A stretch of 64,000 bases of DNA from Saprospiraceae bacterium (GTDB lineage: Bacteria > Bacteroidota > Bacteroidia > Chitinophagales > Saprospiraceae), in NCBI GenBank assembly GCA_020630955.1, contig JAHDIE010000001.1:35911-99910 (forward strand), in the 5' to 3' direction. Shown here one piece after another: positions 7,740-17,269 of this stretch. Each line of letters starts with the position of its first letter. Position 1 is the stretch's first letter. The notes under the pieces were generated by a model. It saw only the letters and a list, made by a program, of their open reading frames with translations. It searched no databases and had not been told where the DNA came from. The translations under genes were made by a program, and so were the position numbers.

Positions 7740-10082
7740 ATGAAATCAACAATTAGCACCATCATATTATTCATGTTTTCAAATGCGATAGCCTTTGGAC
7801 AAGCATATTTTCAAAATGTCAGAGGAACCATACTAGACGCCCAGACATTAACACCCATTCCTGAAGTTTATATTGAACTGAGAAACAGCTATCAAGAATT
7901 GATTTCAAGTGGCATAAGTGACCAAGCAGGTACTTATTACTTCGAAAACGTACCGGTCGGCCAGATTTATATATTTTTTAATGGGAGTGAACATAGAGCT
8001 GTGATTAAAGAGGACGTTTGGGTTTATTCTGCCAAAGAATGTATAGCAGATATTTTTCTAGAGCCTAATCAAATTAAGCTTAATACGGTTGAAATCACTG
8101 GGAATGTATTTAGAGGAGAATCCATGAATCTTTTGGCTGTTAATAGTGCAAATACCATCACCCCTGAGCAATCAGGGAAGTTTGCAGGTAGTTGGGATGA
8201 TCCCATGAGAGTGGTTACAGCTTACCCTTCAGCTGTTCAACAAAGCAGTGGATTTAATAATTTTTCAATAAGAGGAAATTCTCCGGTAGGCATGTTGTAC
8301 AGAATAGAAGGTGCAACTGTTCATAATCCCAATCATTTTGCAATCATTGGTAGTTCTGGAGGTTTTGTAACACAGTTTAGTAGTTCAGTACTTAGCAACA
8401 GTGATTTTTTCTCAAGCGCTTTTCCTGCGGAATTTGGTAATGCAAGTTCTGGGGTTTTTGATTTTAGATTTAGAAATGGAAACAACAAAAAAAGGGAACA
8501 TACATTTAAAGCTGGATTCTTGGGATTGGATATTGCTACAGAGGGCCCATTTAAAGAAAATAGCAGAGCAAGTTATTTGGTCAACTACAGGTACTCTACC
8601 CTTGGATTGCTTTCCAAGGTCATCCATATTGGAGTAGAACCCCAATACCAAGACCTTTCCTTTAATGCTAACATTCCAATTGGAGACAAAGGTGGCCTTA
8701 TAAAAATATTTGGAATTGGCGGATTGAGCGACTACTTGTTGGAAGCAGAAAGAGACTCTACACAATGGGATGAAGATTCAAGAAGAATAGAAAGAGCATT
8801 TGGAAGTAATTCTGGTGCATTGGGAATATCTTATTATCAGCCTGTCAATGCAAAAGGATATTGTCACTCGGTCCTGAGTGCTTCAAGAGGTCAATACTAC
8901 GATAACTCCTTAAACATAGAAGACGACCTTTCAGTTTCTACAAGACAAATTTCCGAATTTGACGAAATCAAATTCAATTTTACAACTGATTACAATTATC
9001 AAATCAGTAAAAATCACTTTAATAAAACTGGGGTTGGAATTACCCAGCAAGATCATGATTATTCAGGAGCTTTGTATGATCAATCAATACTTGGACTCGA
9101 TACCTTGGCCTTCACGCAAGGAAAATCTTACTTCTTTCAAGCGTTTAGTCAATCGAAATTTGATATCGGTGAAAAACTGAGTTTAATAGCAGGAATACAT
9201 TATCTCCATTTTTTACTTAACGATGCTAGTAGTATTGACCCAAGACTAGGATTCAATTACTATATTAATCAAAGTTCTAAAATTGGATTATCCTATGGTC
9301 ATCATTCGAGAATTGAAAATCAAAGTTATTATTTCTTGCAAAACAGTGAAGGCTTTTTGAATCGAGATCTTGGACTATATAAAAGTCATCATGCGGTCAT
9401 TAATTATGCAAACATGCTTTCTCCAAATTTGAAGTTTACAACTGAAATTTATTATCAGCAACACTATAATGTTCCTGCTGAATTGAATGGATCATTTTCA
9501 ACTCAAAATCTATTCAATACTTTGCCACTAGGTGAATTGAGTAATGTAGGTACTGGGAGAAACTACGGGATTGAGGTATTGTTGCAAAGAGGTAGCAAAA
9601 AAGGAATTTACTACCTTTTCTCAGGAACCATTTTTGATACCCAATATAAAGCCGGAGATGGCGTTTGGAGAAGTGCAGAATTTAACCAGCAATATTCATA
9701 TAACATTTTAATTGGAAAAGAATTTCAATTAAAACCTAAAAAGACAAAATCCAGACAACTTGGACTGAATGCAAACTTTAGACATTCTGGAGGAACCTGG
9801 TACACGCCAATAGATTTAGATGCCTCTAGAGCTTATGGCTGGACTAGACTCAACGAATCGGAAGCATACACCTTACAAAGATCACCATTGTACAATTTAG
9901 ACTTTTCACTAACACACACTATCAATAAAGCAAACACTTCTTCTGAGTTCTCTATTAAAATTAAAAATTTGGTTAGTTCAGAATCTGTTATTAGTGAATA
10001 TTATGACATCAGGATTGATGATATCAAACAAGTGACTGATTATGGTGTTATTCCAGTCATCAGTTATGAATTGAATTTCTAA
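7740..10082 (+). CDS. TonB-dependent outer-membrane receptor with N-terminal CarboxypepD_reg-like domain
   Basis: A 780-residue outer-membrane receptor. After the signal peptide (about residues 1-20) come a carboxypeptidase-regulatory-like beta-sandwich (about 25-105, VRGTILDAQTLTPIPEVYI), a plug domain (about 115-230, with the typical FSIRGNSPVGMLYRIEGATVHNPNH) and a long beta-barrel ending in an aromatic residue (SYELNF). It would take up a ligand across the outer membrane using TonB/ExbBD energy. There is no SusD-like partner next to it, so it is not a classical polysaccharide-utilisation pair. It is preceded by about 225 bases without a gene, where its promoter must lie. The ligand is unknown. 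Confidence 0.88.
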   Translation: MKSTISTIILFMFSNAIAFGQAYFQNVRGTILDAQTLTPIPEVYIELRNSYQELISSGISDQAGTYYFENVPVGQIYIFFNGSEHRAVIKEDVWVYSAKECIADIFLEPNQIKLNTVEITGNVFRGESMNLLAVNSANTITPEQSGKFAGSWDDPMRVVTAYPSAVQQSSGFNNFSIRGNSPVGMLYRIEGATVHNPNHFAIIGSSGGFVTQFSSSVLSNSDFFSSAFPAEFGNASSGVFDFRFRNGNNKKREHTFKAGFLGLDIATEGPFKENSRASYLVNYRYSTLGLLSKVIHIGVEPQYQDLSFNANIPIGDKGGLIKIFGIGGLSDYLLEAERDSTQWDEDSRRIERAFGSNSGALGISYYQPVNAKGYCHSVLSASRGQYYDNSLNIEDDLSVSTRQISEFDEIKFNFTTDYNYQISKNHFNKTGVGITQQDHDYSGALYDQSILGLDTLAFTQGKSYFFQAFSQSKFDIGEKLSLIAGIHYLHFLLNDASSIDPRLGFNYYINQSSKIGLSYGHHSRIENQSYYFLQNSEGFLNRDLGLYKSHHAVINYANMLSPNLKFTTEIYYQQHYNVPAELNGSFSTQNLFNTLPLGELSNVGTGRNYGIEVLLQRGSKKGIYYLFSGTIFDTQYKAGDGVWRSAEFNQQYSYNILIGKEFQLKPKKTKSRQLGLNANFRHSGGTWYTPIDLDASRAYGWTRLNESEAYTLQRSPLYNLDFSLTHTINKANTSSEFSIKIKNLVSSESVISEYYDIRIDDIKQVTDYGVIPVISYELNF

Positions 10083-10099
10083 TTGAAATAGAATTGAGA

Positions 10100-10477
10100 T
10101 TAGTTTTTCATTCTGTAATTACCATGGTAAGCTGAGCCTTTTACATTTTTATAAATGTAAATTGCAATATTTTTAAGATCGTTTAGGACTTGCTCATCAC
10201 ATTTGCGGAAGCGAATGCAGGACTTCCCACAATTATACCGCTCTGTAATAGATTTGAATTCTTCTAATAGATCATAATGACATGCATAAAATGAAAAGTG
10301 ATGTTTTTGGGAAGCAAAAGCAAAAAGGACTTCTCCATTTTTGCCATAAGTTGGCAGGGAGTTCTGCATATTTTCATGAAGCCCTGGACAAGAAACAAGG
10401 AGCATTGTTCGTAATTTGTACAACGCTTCTTGTTTCTCTTCCGGAAACTTTTCAATGTATTCTTCGACGCTAGACAT
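10100..10477 (-). CDS. DUF1801 (YdhG/YjbR-like fold) protein
   Basis: A 125-residue cytosolic protein of the DUF1801 family. The start SSVEEYIEKFPEEKQEALYKLR and the segment GEVLFAFASQKHHFSFYAC match the family pattern of an N-terminal helical pair followed by a small beta sheet with a K.H..FY motif. Its start codon overlaps the stop of the upstream M1 peptidase gene (TAATG), so translation is probably coupled. No enzymatic role is established for the family. The link to the peptidase is positional only. Confidence 0.8.
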   Translation of the reverse strand: MSSVEEYIEKFPEEKQEALYKLRTMLLVSCPGLHENMQNSLPTYGKNGEVLFAFASQKHHFSFYACHYDLLEEFKSITERYNCGKSCIRFRKCDEQVLNDLKNIAIYIYKNVKGSAYHGNYRMKN

Positions 10478-12330
10478 TAAGGTTCCAATCGTGGAAATAC
10501 ATTATTTTCATAATTGACATCTACCAATCTAGAAGTCGGATCAATGACAATACCTTTTATTTTTGCCATTGGTATATCTATATCCAAAGTGTAATTGGTG
10601 TGTGTCCAAGGCCAATCTTTTGAAACCTTATATGCATCATAGAAACCTTCATTCGGCTTTTCGCCTCTCATCATCCTTAATGGTATGTGATATAATTCTT
10701 CCTTTCCATTCTCTTTAACGATGAGAACATCTATTGGCATAGGCATCATACCTACTTTTTTAAGGGTTATACTCGCTTTCCCATCTACATCTTCTACTTT
10801 TTCTACGGCATAATCTACAGTATGGGTTGTGTTGATGAAGTATTCTTTAAACCAATCCAATTCCAGTCCGCTGGTTTTTTCCATGATTCTAATAAAATCA
10901 TTTGGATTTGGATGTTTAAACTTCCATTCATTGTAATAACGAATCATTCCTTTTTTGAAATTTTTCTTACCCATTATGTATTCCAGTTGTTGTAAGAATA
11001 CTGAACCTTTGGTATAAGAACCAGCACCATATGCAGTATTGGTAGTATAATGATCTGAATGAGTACTAAGTGGTTCCTCCATACCTGATTGGGTGTAACC
11101 TGCAAAGCTTCTAACATTATTATACATTGGATCTCTTGAAGCTTCTCCTTCTAAAACACCTTGTTGCCTAAGATAATTCATTACCTGACTAGAGGCATAG
11201 GTTGTGAATCCTTCGTCCATCCAAGGATACAAGGCTTCATTGGTTCCTAGAACCATCTGATACCAACTATGCATTAATTCGTGTATAGAAACTCCGACCA
11301 AACTTTCAAATGAACGCTCACCAGTAATCAAAGTACACATTGCATATTCCATTCCTCCATCGCCTCCTTGTAGGATATAATAAACTGGGTATGGATACTC
11401 CCCAAAGTTTTCATTGATAAATGGAAGAGCTGTTGCCATAGCGTGATGCAACTTCATCCAATTTTCTTCTGTGTTTTGATTTTTCTGAAACATGTAGTGA
11501 AAAGTTACTCCTTCTGCCTCTTCTGTCAGATGGGTATATTCCGGATCAGCTGCCCAAGCAAAATCATGCACATTTTCTGCAATAAAATGCCAAGTTCTTT
11601 TTTTCTTAAGACTCATCTTCCCCCCTTGTTTATCTGTATAGCCCATGCCTATTTTCTTCGCATTTTGAAGCTCCCCACTTGCTCCTACCAAATACTTTTT
11701 ATCAATAGAAATTTTTACATCAAAATCTCCCCAAACACCATAAAATTCTCTTCCAACATATGGATGAGCATGCCATCCTTGATAATCATATTCACATAAT
11801 TTTGGAAACCACTGGGTCATAGAATAACGAATACCTTCTTTGTTATCTCGTCCAGTTCTTCTTATTTGAATAGGCACCTGCGCTTCAAAAGTCATAGCTA
11901 ATTTTACCGTCTTCCCAGGCATAATTGGCGTAGGCAACTTTACTTCCAAAATCGTACCTTCTGTATAATACTTGCAATCCTTTCCATTCATTTGCAGAGA
12001 CTTTACTCTTTGGTAACCAATCTCAGACTCACTCAATTTGCTAATCCTATCTCCTACTCTTTTATCTGGGTCAGAAATATTTTTTGATTTTTCATCCATC
12101 ATACTTCCAGGTTGGAATGCATTATAAAATAAATGATAGAAAATCATATCCAAAGTATCGGGAGAATTGTTGGTGTAATTGATGGTCTGAGTGCCTGTAA
12201 ATTGATTGGTTTCGACATCCATGTCTATTTCCATTTCATATTCTGCTCTCTGTTGCCATCTGTCGGTTTGAGCAAAAGCAAATTCAGAAAAGAAAATGCT
12301 TCCTAAAAGAATAATAATAAATTTTTCCAT
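10477..12330 (-). CDS. M1-family zinc aminopeptidase, exported
   Basis: A 617-residue protein with a signal peptide (about residues 1-20, FAFA|Q). The gluzincin zinc site is intact: HELMH followed exactly 18 residues later by Glu in MDEGFTTYAS. The exopeptidase motif normally GxMEN appears as GGMEYAM, a conservative departure. The N-terminal region is the beta-saddle domain expected for M1 enzymes (TNQFTGTQTINYTNNSPDTL). It likely trims peptides in the periplasm or outside the cell. Its stop codon overlaps the DUF1801 start. It lies 66 bases downstream of gldG, so a shared transcript is possible but not shown. Confidence 0.92.
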   Translation of the reverse strand: MEKFIIILLGSIFFSEFAFAQTDRWQQRAEYEMEIDMDVETNQFTGTQTINYTNNSPDTLDMIFYHLFYNAFQPGSMMDEKSKNISDPDKRVGDRISKLSESEIGYQRVKSLQMNGKDCKYYTEGTILEVKLPTPIMPGKTVKLAMTFEAQVPIQIRRTGRDNKEGIRYSMTQWFPKLCEYDYQGWHAHPYVGREFYGVWGDFDVKISIDKKYLVGASGELQNAKKIGMGYTDKQGGKMSLKKKRTWHFIAENVHDFAWAADPEYTHLTEEAEGVTFHYMFQKNQNTEENWMKLHHAMATALPFINENFGEYPYPVYYILQGGDGGMEYAMCTLITGERSFESLVGVSIHELMHSWYQMVLGTNEALYPWMDEGFTTYASSQVMNYLRQQGVLEGEASRDPMYNNVRSFAGYTQSGMEEPLSTHSDHYTTNTAYGAGSYTKGSVFLQQLEYIMGKKNFKKGMIRYYNEWKFKHPNPNDFIRIMEKTSGLELDWFKEYFINTTHTVDYAVEKVEDVDGKASITLKKVGMMPMPIDVLIVKENGKEELYHIPLRMMRGEKPNEGFYDAYKVSKDWPWTHTNYTLDIDIPMAKIKGIVIDPTSRLVDVNYENNVFPRLEP

Positions 12331-12396
12331 AACTAAATTTTTAAAAGACCATTGTCTCTTCTTTGTAATTGTTGTATTTGATTAGATCGCTTATGT

Positions 12397-14097
12397 TTAG
12401 CTTCTTGTATATTTTTTCTTTCTCCAGAAATAAAAAATAAATGCAAATATCCATAATAAAACCAAAGGCATAATTAAGTTAATAATCTGCCACTTTGTTT
12501 TTTCTGTTTTGGTTTTAACTTTATCTAATAATCTTAACTTAAAATCTTTTGATCGTGCTTCTAAAAGGCCAAAATCATCTACCATGTATTCGATGGCGTT
12601 AACGATTAAAGATTTGTTTCCTTCATAGACTTTTTGTTCCATCTGATTTAAACCTATGGGACCAATTCGATTAGAATTCGGATCATATTTATTTTTTAAA
12701 AAATCGACATCTGAAATCACAATTTGCTTGGTCACTACACTTTTATCCTGAAAGCTGGTTCCCATTTCTTTTAGAATTGCCTCATTCTCTGCTGTGACTC
12801 TATTTTTAAAGAAAGACTCAAATTCCCCTTCCAAAAGCACTGCAATTGGTTGGGGGCCTTTATTGAATGATTTTTCTTCAGGTTCCACTCTTAATATCTC
12901 AAAGGTCAATCTCATCGGATAAATTTGAAACCGACTATACTCTGAACTTGACATGAGTATTTCCTTTTTAATATTATCTTCTCTTTTTAGAATTTCTATG
13001 GTAGATGGAAATTTGAAATTTACCGGATTAATATTTTTTACAATGGGATGATCAGAGGATGAAGCTGAAACCACATGGTAATACCACGGCAACAATACAG
13101 TCTGAGCTTTGCCCCCAGATTGACCAATTACTTGAGGTATCGGAGAACACTTAAGGTCCATGATTAAATTCTTTGACAATCTCACACCATACTTGTAAAG
13201 CATATCCTCTAAACCATGTTCTACAACTTCAGGAACATATAAGTTATTACGATCGATGCTATCTAAATTAACTTTAAAGTTCTCAATAAGCCATAAAACT
13301 TTTCCACCATTCATGATATATTGATCGATCACAAATTGTGTTTTTACAGGTATTTCTGTTTGTGGTGCTGGCACAATAAGTAGTTGAACATCTTCAGGTC
13401 TCAATTGCACCAAACTATCGAGATTCAATCTCCCAGTATCAAAGAATGCTTTCAAATCTGACTCAAGCCTAGCAGTTTGAAAATCTGGAACTTCCCCATG
13501 CCCTGTCGAAAAAACAATGTTTGGCAATTCTTTTGCTGTCAACTTCTGAATTGCATTGGCTATTTTAAATTCCAATAAATTGATAGAATTATTGAGTGCC
13601 GTTTCTTGATCTAAATTTCCTTGAGGCTCCAAAAGATTAACAATCGTTTGTCGAGAACCATAATTGATAATCGCATAAGGATAGATAAACTTCTCTGTTC
13701 GCTCATCCCCATCAGCGATCATGAGATTGGTCGGAGCCATTCCCATTTCTTTAAATTGTTGCTGCCTTTGCCGAATCATTTCCGAGGATCCCTCCATTGG
13801 ATTTTCGAAACTATACTCCAAAAGAGGATTCACGGATTCAAACTGTTCTAATCGATCCAATGTAGCGGCCCTCAACCTTTTAAACCCAGCAGGAAAATCT
13901 CCCTCTAGCAAAACTTTTACAAAGATGATGTCATCAACATCTTCAATAAAATTAATAGTACTATCAGATAAGGTAAACCTCTTGTCCTCTGTCAAATCAA
14001 TAAAACCATTAAAAATCCCTGCTACAATGTTGACAACGATGATTAATCCAAAGATTAATAGAGTTCTGAATAGGTATGTATTTCTTTCACTGCTCAT
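12397..14097 (-). CDS. gldG: Gliding-motility ABC transporter auxiliary protein GldG
   Basis: A 566-residue membrane protein of the GldG / ABC-transporter auxiliary type. I chose the ATG at 14097 (MSSERNTYLFRT) because it overlaps the gldF stop as ATGA; the longer frame would intrude into gldF. One membrane helix lies at about residues 8-28, followed by a large periplasmic domain typical of the family (DLTEDKRFTLSDSTINFI, ... VFSTGHGEVPDF) and a C-terminal helix (about 540-560). With GldA and GldF it forms an ABC transporter that is needed for gliding in some Bacteroidota, while other gliders lack it. The transported substrate is unknown. Confidence 0.9.
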   Translation of the reverse strand: MSSERNTYLFRTLLIFGLIIVVNIVAGIFNGFIDLTEDKRFTLSDSTINFIEDVDDIIFVKVLLEGDFPAGFKRLRAATLDRLEQFESVNPLLEYSFENPMEGSSEMIRQRQQQFKEMGMAPTNLMIADGDERTEKFIYPYAIINYGSRQTIVNLLEPQGNLDQETALNNSINLLEFKIANAIQKLTAKELPNIVFSTGHGEVPDFQTARLESDLKAFFDTGRLNLDSLVQLRPEDVQLLIVPAPQTEIPVKTQFVIDQYIMNGGKVLWLIENFKVNLDSIDRNNLYVPEVVEHGLEDMLYKYGVRLSKNLIMDLKCSPIPQVIGQSGGKAQTVLLPWYYHVVSASSSDHPIVKNINPVNFKFPSTIEILKREDNIKKEILMSSSEYSRFQIYPMRLTFEILRVEPEEKSFNKGPQPIAVLLEGEFESFFKNRVTAENEAILKEMGTSFQDKSVVTKQIVISDVDFLKNKYDPNSNRIGPIGLNQMEQKVYEGNKSLIVNAIEYMVDDFGLLEARSKDFKLRLLDKVKTKTEKTKWQIINLIMPLVLLWIFAFIFYFWRKKKYTRS

Positions 14098-14828
14098 GCC
14101 CACTTTCTTTTTGCCAATGATACATGTGTAAGCCAAATAAAGCCACACACAACAGAAACGAAATACACTAAATTCTGCGTTTCTATCTTTCCTTTACTCA
14201 TTGCATTGTAATGATAATTAATACCTATCTTCTGAACCAAATCATCCCATGTTCCAAAGAAAATAGAAAGGTTACTTAAGTATGAAAAAGCCCAGTGCAT
14301 CACAAAACACAAAAATGCCGCAAGTATGAAAGAAATTATTTGATTAGAAGAAGTACTGGAAGCCCAAATGCCTATTGCAATAAATATTGCAGCAAGAAAT
14401 ATAAGACCGATATAAGAACCTACAACTGCACCAGTGTCAATATTTCCTTTTGGTGATCCCAATTGATACACTGAATAATAATAAATAATAGTGGGTAGTA
14501 TGGCAAGCAGAACCAATATTAAATTTGCGAAATATTTTCCTAAAATGATTTGAGTATCCGTAAGTGGCTTTGTAGCCAAAAGCTCAATCGTTCCTTGTTG
14601 ATGTTCTTCTGAAAAACTTTTCATGGTTATTGCTGGAATCAAAAAAGTAAAAACCAAAGGTCCAATAGAAAATAACTGTTCCAAACCAGCATAATTATAT
14701 TCCAATAAGCTAGTATCTTTAAATACCCACATAAACAAACCCGTCATTACCAGGAAAACAGAGATTACCAAATAGGCAATCAAAGAGCTTAAAAAACTCC
14801 GTAACTCTTTCCACATTACTGCTTTCAT
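14094..14828 (-). CDS. gldF: Gliding-motility ABC transporter permease GldF
   Basis: A 244-residue ABC-2 type permease with about six hydrophobic helices (for example LIAYLVISVFLVMTGLFMWV and IIYYYSVYQLGS). The block ITMKSFSEEHQQGTIELLATKPLTD is the characteristic ABC-2 intracellular segment. It overlaps gldA upstream and gldG downstream by ATGA junctions, so the three products are made in step. It forms the membrane channel of the GldAFG complex. Confidence 0.92.
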   Translation of the reverse strand: MKAVMWKELRSFLSSLIAYLVISVFLVMTGLFMWVFKDTSLLEYNYAGLEQLFSIGPLVFTFLIPAITMKSFSEEHQQGTIELLATKPLTDTQIILGKYFANLILVLLAILPTIIYYYSVYQLGSPKGNIDTGAVVGSYIGLIFLAAIFIAIGIWASSTSSNQIISFILAAFLCFVMHWAFSYLSNLSIFFGTWDDLVQKIGINYHYNAMSKGKIETQNLVYFVSVVCGFIWLTHVSLAKRKWA

Positions 14829-15745
14829 GATTCTTTCTTTTTAGAAGTAATCTTTTGAAATACAGATTCAATGGATTCATCTTCTTGTACCATTCTTAAT
14901 AACTTATTCCCTTCCTTCACTGCTAGATCAAAAATTGATTCTGATATTTCATTATTTTCCTTATACCATATAGAGTTTATTCTGCCTTTATCTTTTTCAA
15001 CACGTTCTACTCCTGATAAAGCCAATATTTTCTGCTCACTGATCTCATGCTTAAAGCTTACGCTTAATTTCTTTAATCCATATTCTCTTCCTACCAAAGT
15101 AGATATTGGATCGTCAGCTACTAGTTTACCATTGTTCAAGATGATTACTCTGTTACAAAGTGCTTGAACTTCTTGCATGATGTGTGAAGAAAACAAAACA
15201 AGTTTTTCTTTCCCAAGTTCTTTGATCAATGATCTAATTTCTAATAGCTGGTTTGGATCAAGTCCCGAAGTTGGTTCGTCCAAAATTAAGACTTCGGGAT
15301 CGTGCATCATGGCTTGTGCTAAACCCACTCTTTGTCTATATCCTTTTGATAAATATTGTATTTTCTTTGATTGCTCTTTGGTAAGTCCAGTCATTGAGAT
15401 TAGCTCATCGATTCTCGCGGAAGGTTTACTGATCTTAAAAATCTTTGCAATCAATTCCAAATATTCTTTCACATACATTTCTTTGTATAGAGGATTATGC
15501 TCAGGGAGGTAACCAATGTGTCTTCTTACTTCAAGGTCGTCCTTTTTGACATCATAACCACAAACTTTGGCCTCGCCTTCGGTTGCCGGAATAAAGCAGG
15601 TTAAGATTTTCATCGTGGTAGTCTTACCAGCACCATTGGGGCCAAGCAGGCCGATTATTTCTCCTGGTTTGGCGGAGAAACTTACATCATCCAAAGCCTT
15701 TTGGTTTCCGTATAATTTTGATATGCCTGTTAATTCTAAGGACAT
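14825..15745 (-). CDS. gldA: Gliding-motility ABC transporter ATP-binding protein GldA
   Basis: A 306-residue ABC ATPase. Walker A is GPNGAGKTTTMK, the signature appears as LSKGYRQRVGLAQAM, Walker B with the D-loop is VLILDEPTSGLDP, and the switch His lies in SSHIMQEV. The last 90 residues are the regulatory tail common in ABC-2 drug/GldA ATPases. It energises GldF and GldG. The start overlaps the truB stop as TAATG and its stop overlaps the gldF start as ATGA. Assignment to GldA rather than a generic ABC-2 ATPase rests on the adjacent gldF and gldG. Confidence 0.92.
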   Translation of the reverse strand: MSLELTGISKLYGNQKALDDVSFSAKPGEIIGLLGPNGAGKTTTMKILTCFIPATEGEAKVCGYDVKKDDLEVRRHIGYLPEHNPLYKEMYVKEYLELIAKIFKISKPSARIDELISMTGLTKEQSKKIQYLSKGYRQRVGLAQAMMHDPEVLILDEPTSGLDPNQLLEIRSLIKELGKEKLVLFSSHIMQEVQALCNRVIILNNGKLVADDPISTLVGREYGLKKLSVSFKHEISEQKILALSGVERVEKDKGRINSIWYKENNEISESIFDLAVKEGNKLLRMVQEDESIESVFQKITSKKKES

Positions 15746-16473
15746 TATTCTGCTAGTTCTTTTTTAAAATTCTGTAACCAATTTTCAAGGTCATTGGCAT
15801 CACTTAATTTATATTCCCCAATGGCTGTTCTTCTCAATTCATGAAGATACCCTCCAACTCCTAGTTTCTCGCCAACATCGTTTGCAAAGGAACGAATGTA
15901 GGTTCCTTTGCTGCAATCAACACAAAAGTAAATAAATGGTAATTTTATTTTTAAAAGCTCAATGTTATAAAATGTTATTTTCCTTGACTTTATTTCTTTT
16001 TTCACACCTTTTCTTGCCCATTTATACAACGCTTGACCATCTACTTTTAATGCGGAAAAATGCGGAGGGAATTGTTCTTGCTCCCCTACAAAAGAATTTA
16101 ATGTTTCTATAACAACTTTTTCAGTGATATGATCTACTGTTTTGATATTTTCTTCTGGTTCTTCAGCATCAAAGGATGCTGTTGTAGCTCCTAATTTGAT
16201 AGTACCTGTGTATTGTTTTGGCATACCTTGTAAACTTTCAGCTCGTTTGGTCCCTTTTCCAGTACAAATTAACAACAAACCTGTAGCAAGAGGATCCAAG
16301 GTCCCTGCATGCCCTACCTTTATTTTTTTTACTTGGTAATGATGTTTTAAAGCATAGCGCATTTTATTGACCACATCAAAAGAAGTCCATTCAAGTGGTT
16401 TATCAATGAGTATGATGCTCTCATCGTTGTATGCTATTTCGTCAAGCTTGCTTTTGTTTGTTACAATGTTCAT
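15745..16473 (-). CDS. truB: tRNA pseudouridine-55 synthase TruB
   Basis: A 242-residue cytosolic enzyme that converts U55 in the T-loop of tRNAs to pseudouridine. I chose the ATG at 16473 (MNIVTNKSK), which overlaps the uppP stop as ATGA; the longer frame would run into uppP. The catalytic Asp is in GHAGTLDPLATGLL, followed by the conserved GKGTKR. The C-terminal half has CSKGTYIRSFANDVGEKLG, the usual second TruB motif. The length is short for TruB but typical for Bacteroidota forms lacking an added PUA domain. Placement between uppP and gldA gives it a tightly coupled operon position. Confidence 0.95.
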   Translation of the reverse strand: MNIVTNKSKLDEIAYNDESIILIDKPLEWTSFDVVNKMRYALKHHYQVKKIKVGHAGTLDPLATGLLLICTGKGTKRAESLQGMPKQYTGTIKLGATTASFDAEEPEENIKTVDHITEKVVIETLNSFVGEQEQFPPHFSALKVDGQALYKWARKGVKKEIKSRKITFYNIELLKIKLPFIYFCVDCSKGTYIRSFANDVGEKLGVGGYLHELRRTAIGEYKLSDANDLENWLQNFKKELAE

Positions 16474-17267
16474 CCAGAAAATTGATATAATAAAATGAAG
16501 ACTGCAATAATTATGCAATACAATCCGAAATATTTTAATCCAGCCTTTTTAACCAGGGCAATCATCCATGTACAAGCCAGCAGACCAGAAATAAAAGCGG
16601 CGAAAAAACCAACTGTAGCATAGCCCAAAGAAGGCATGTTTTCCAAAAAGGACCCATCTAAAATATCTTTAGCCATCTTTCCAAATATTAGAGGAATGAC
16701 CATTAAAAAACTAAAGCTTGCGGCTTCTTCTCTATTCAGGCCCAACATTAAAGCTGTAGAAATGGTTGCTCCTGATCTAGAAATTCCTGGTAAAATTGCA
16801 ATTGCCTGAGCCAAACCAATACCAAAGGCTGATTTTCCATCTAGTTTCCGGTGCGCCCCAAAATTTCGGTCCGATAAAAAAAGTAAAGCCGAGGTAATCA
16901 ACAACATCAAACCTACTAAAATTAAATTTCTACTGAACAATGACTCAATCATATCATCCCATATAAGGCCCACTAAGGCAGCAGGAATCATCGATAATAA
17001 TATTAGGAAACTAAACTTTTTCTCTTCATTGAATTGAACTGAGAATAAACCATGGATAATTCTGCCAATTTCTTTTCGAAAGATCACGATGGTACTTAAG
17101 GCAGTAGCAAAATGCAACAGGACTGTCGTAAAGAGGCTTTGCTTTGCAAGACTATCATCATTAAGCAAAACCTTAAATATCTCAAGATGACCACTACTAC
17201 TAACTGGTAAAAATTCTGTTAAGCCCTGAACTATTCCTAATATCAGTGCTTCAATTAATTCGGACAT
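16470..17267 (-). CDS. uppP: Undecaprenyl-diphosphatase UppP (BacA)
   Basis: A 265-residue integral membrane phosphatase that dephosphorylates undecaprenyl pyrophosphate to recycle the lipid carrier for peptidoglycan and surface glycans. Conserved motifs are GLTEFLPVSSSGHL near the N-terminus and PGISRSGATIS in the middle, which carry the catalytic residues. Around seven to eight hydrophobic helices are visible. It starts 2 bases after the DUF3098 stop and overlaps truB at its end. Overexpression of the family gives bacitracin resistance, but here the role is housekeeping. Confidence 0.96.
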   Translation of the reverse strand: MSELIEALILGIVQGLTEFLPVSSSGHLEIFKVLLNDDSLAKQSLFTTVLLHFATALSTIVIFRKEIGRIIHGLFSVQFNEEKKFSFLILLSMIPAALVGLIWDDMIESLFSRNLILVGLMLLITSALLFLSDRNFGAHRKLDGKSAFGIGLAQAIAILPGISRSGATISTALMLGLNREEAASFSFLMVIPLIFGKMAKDILDGSFLENMPSLGYATVGFFAAFISGLLACTWMIALVKKAGLKYFGLYCIIIAVFILLYQFSG

Positions 17268-17269
17268 TA

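Noticed and set aside
11443-11799. 118-codon + frame opposite the M1 peptidase
   Set aside because: Cys/Phe/Ile-rich composition typical of antisense shadows; the opposite frame has a full zinc site and length.
13621-14131. Open frames on the + strand opposite gldG
   Set aside because: They lie inside a well-conserved gldG on the other strand, lack family signs and start contexts, and reflect codon bias.
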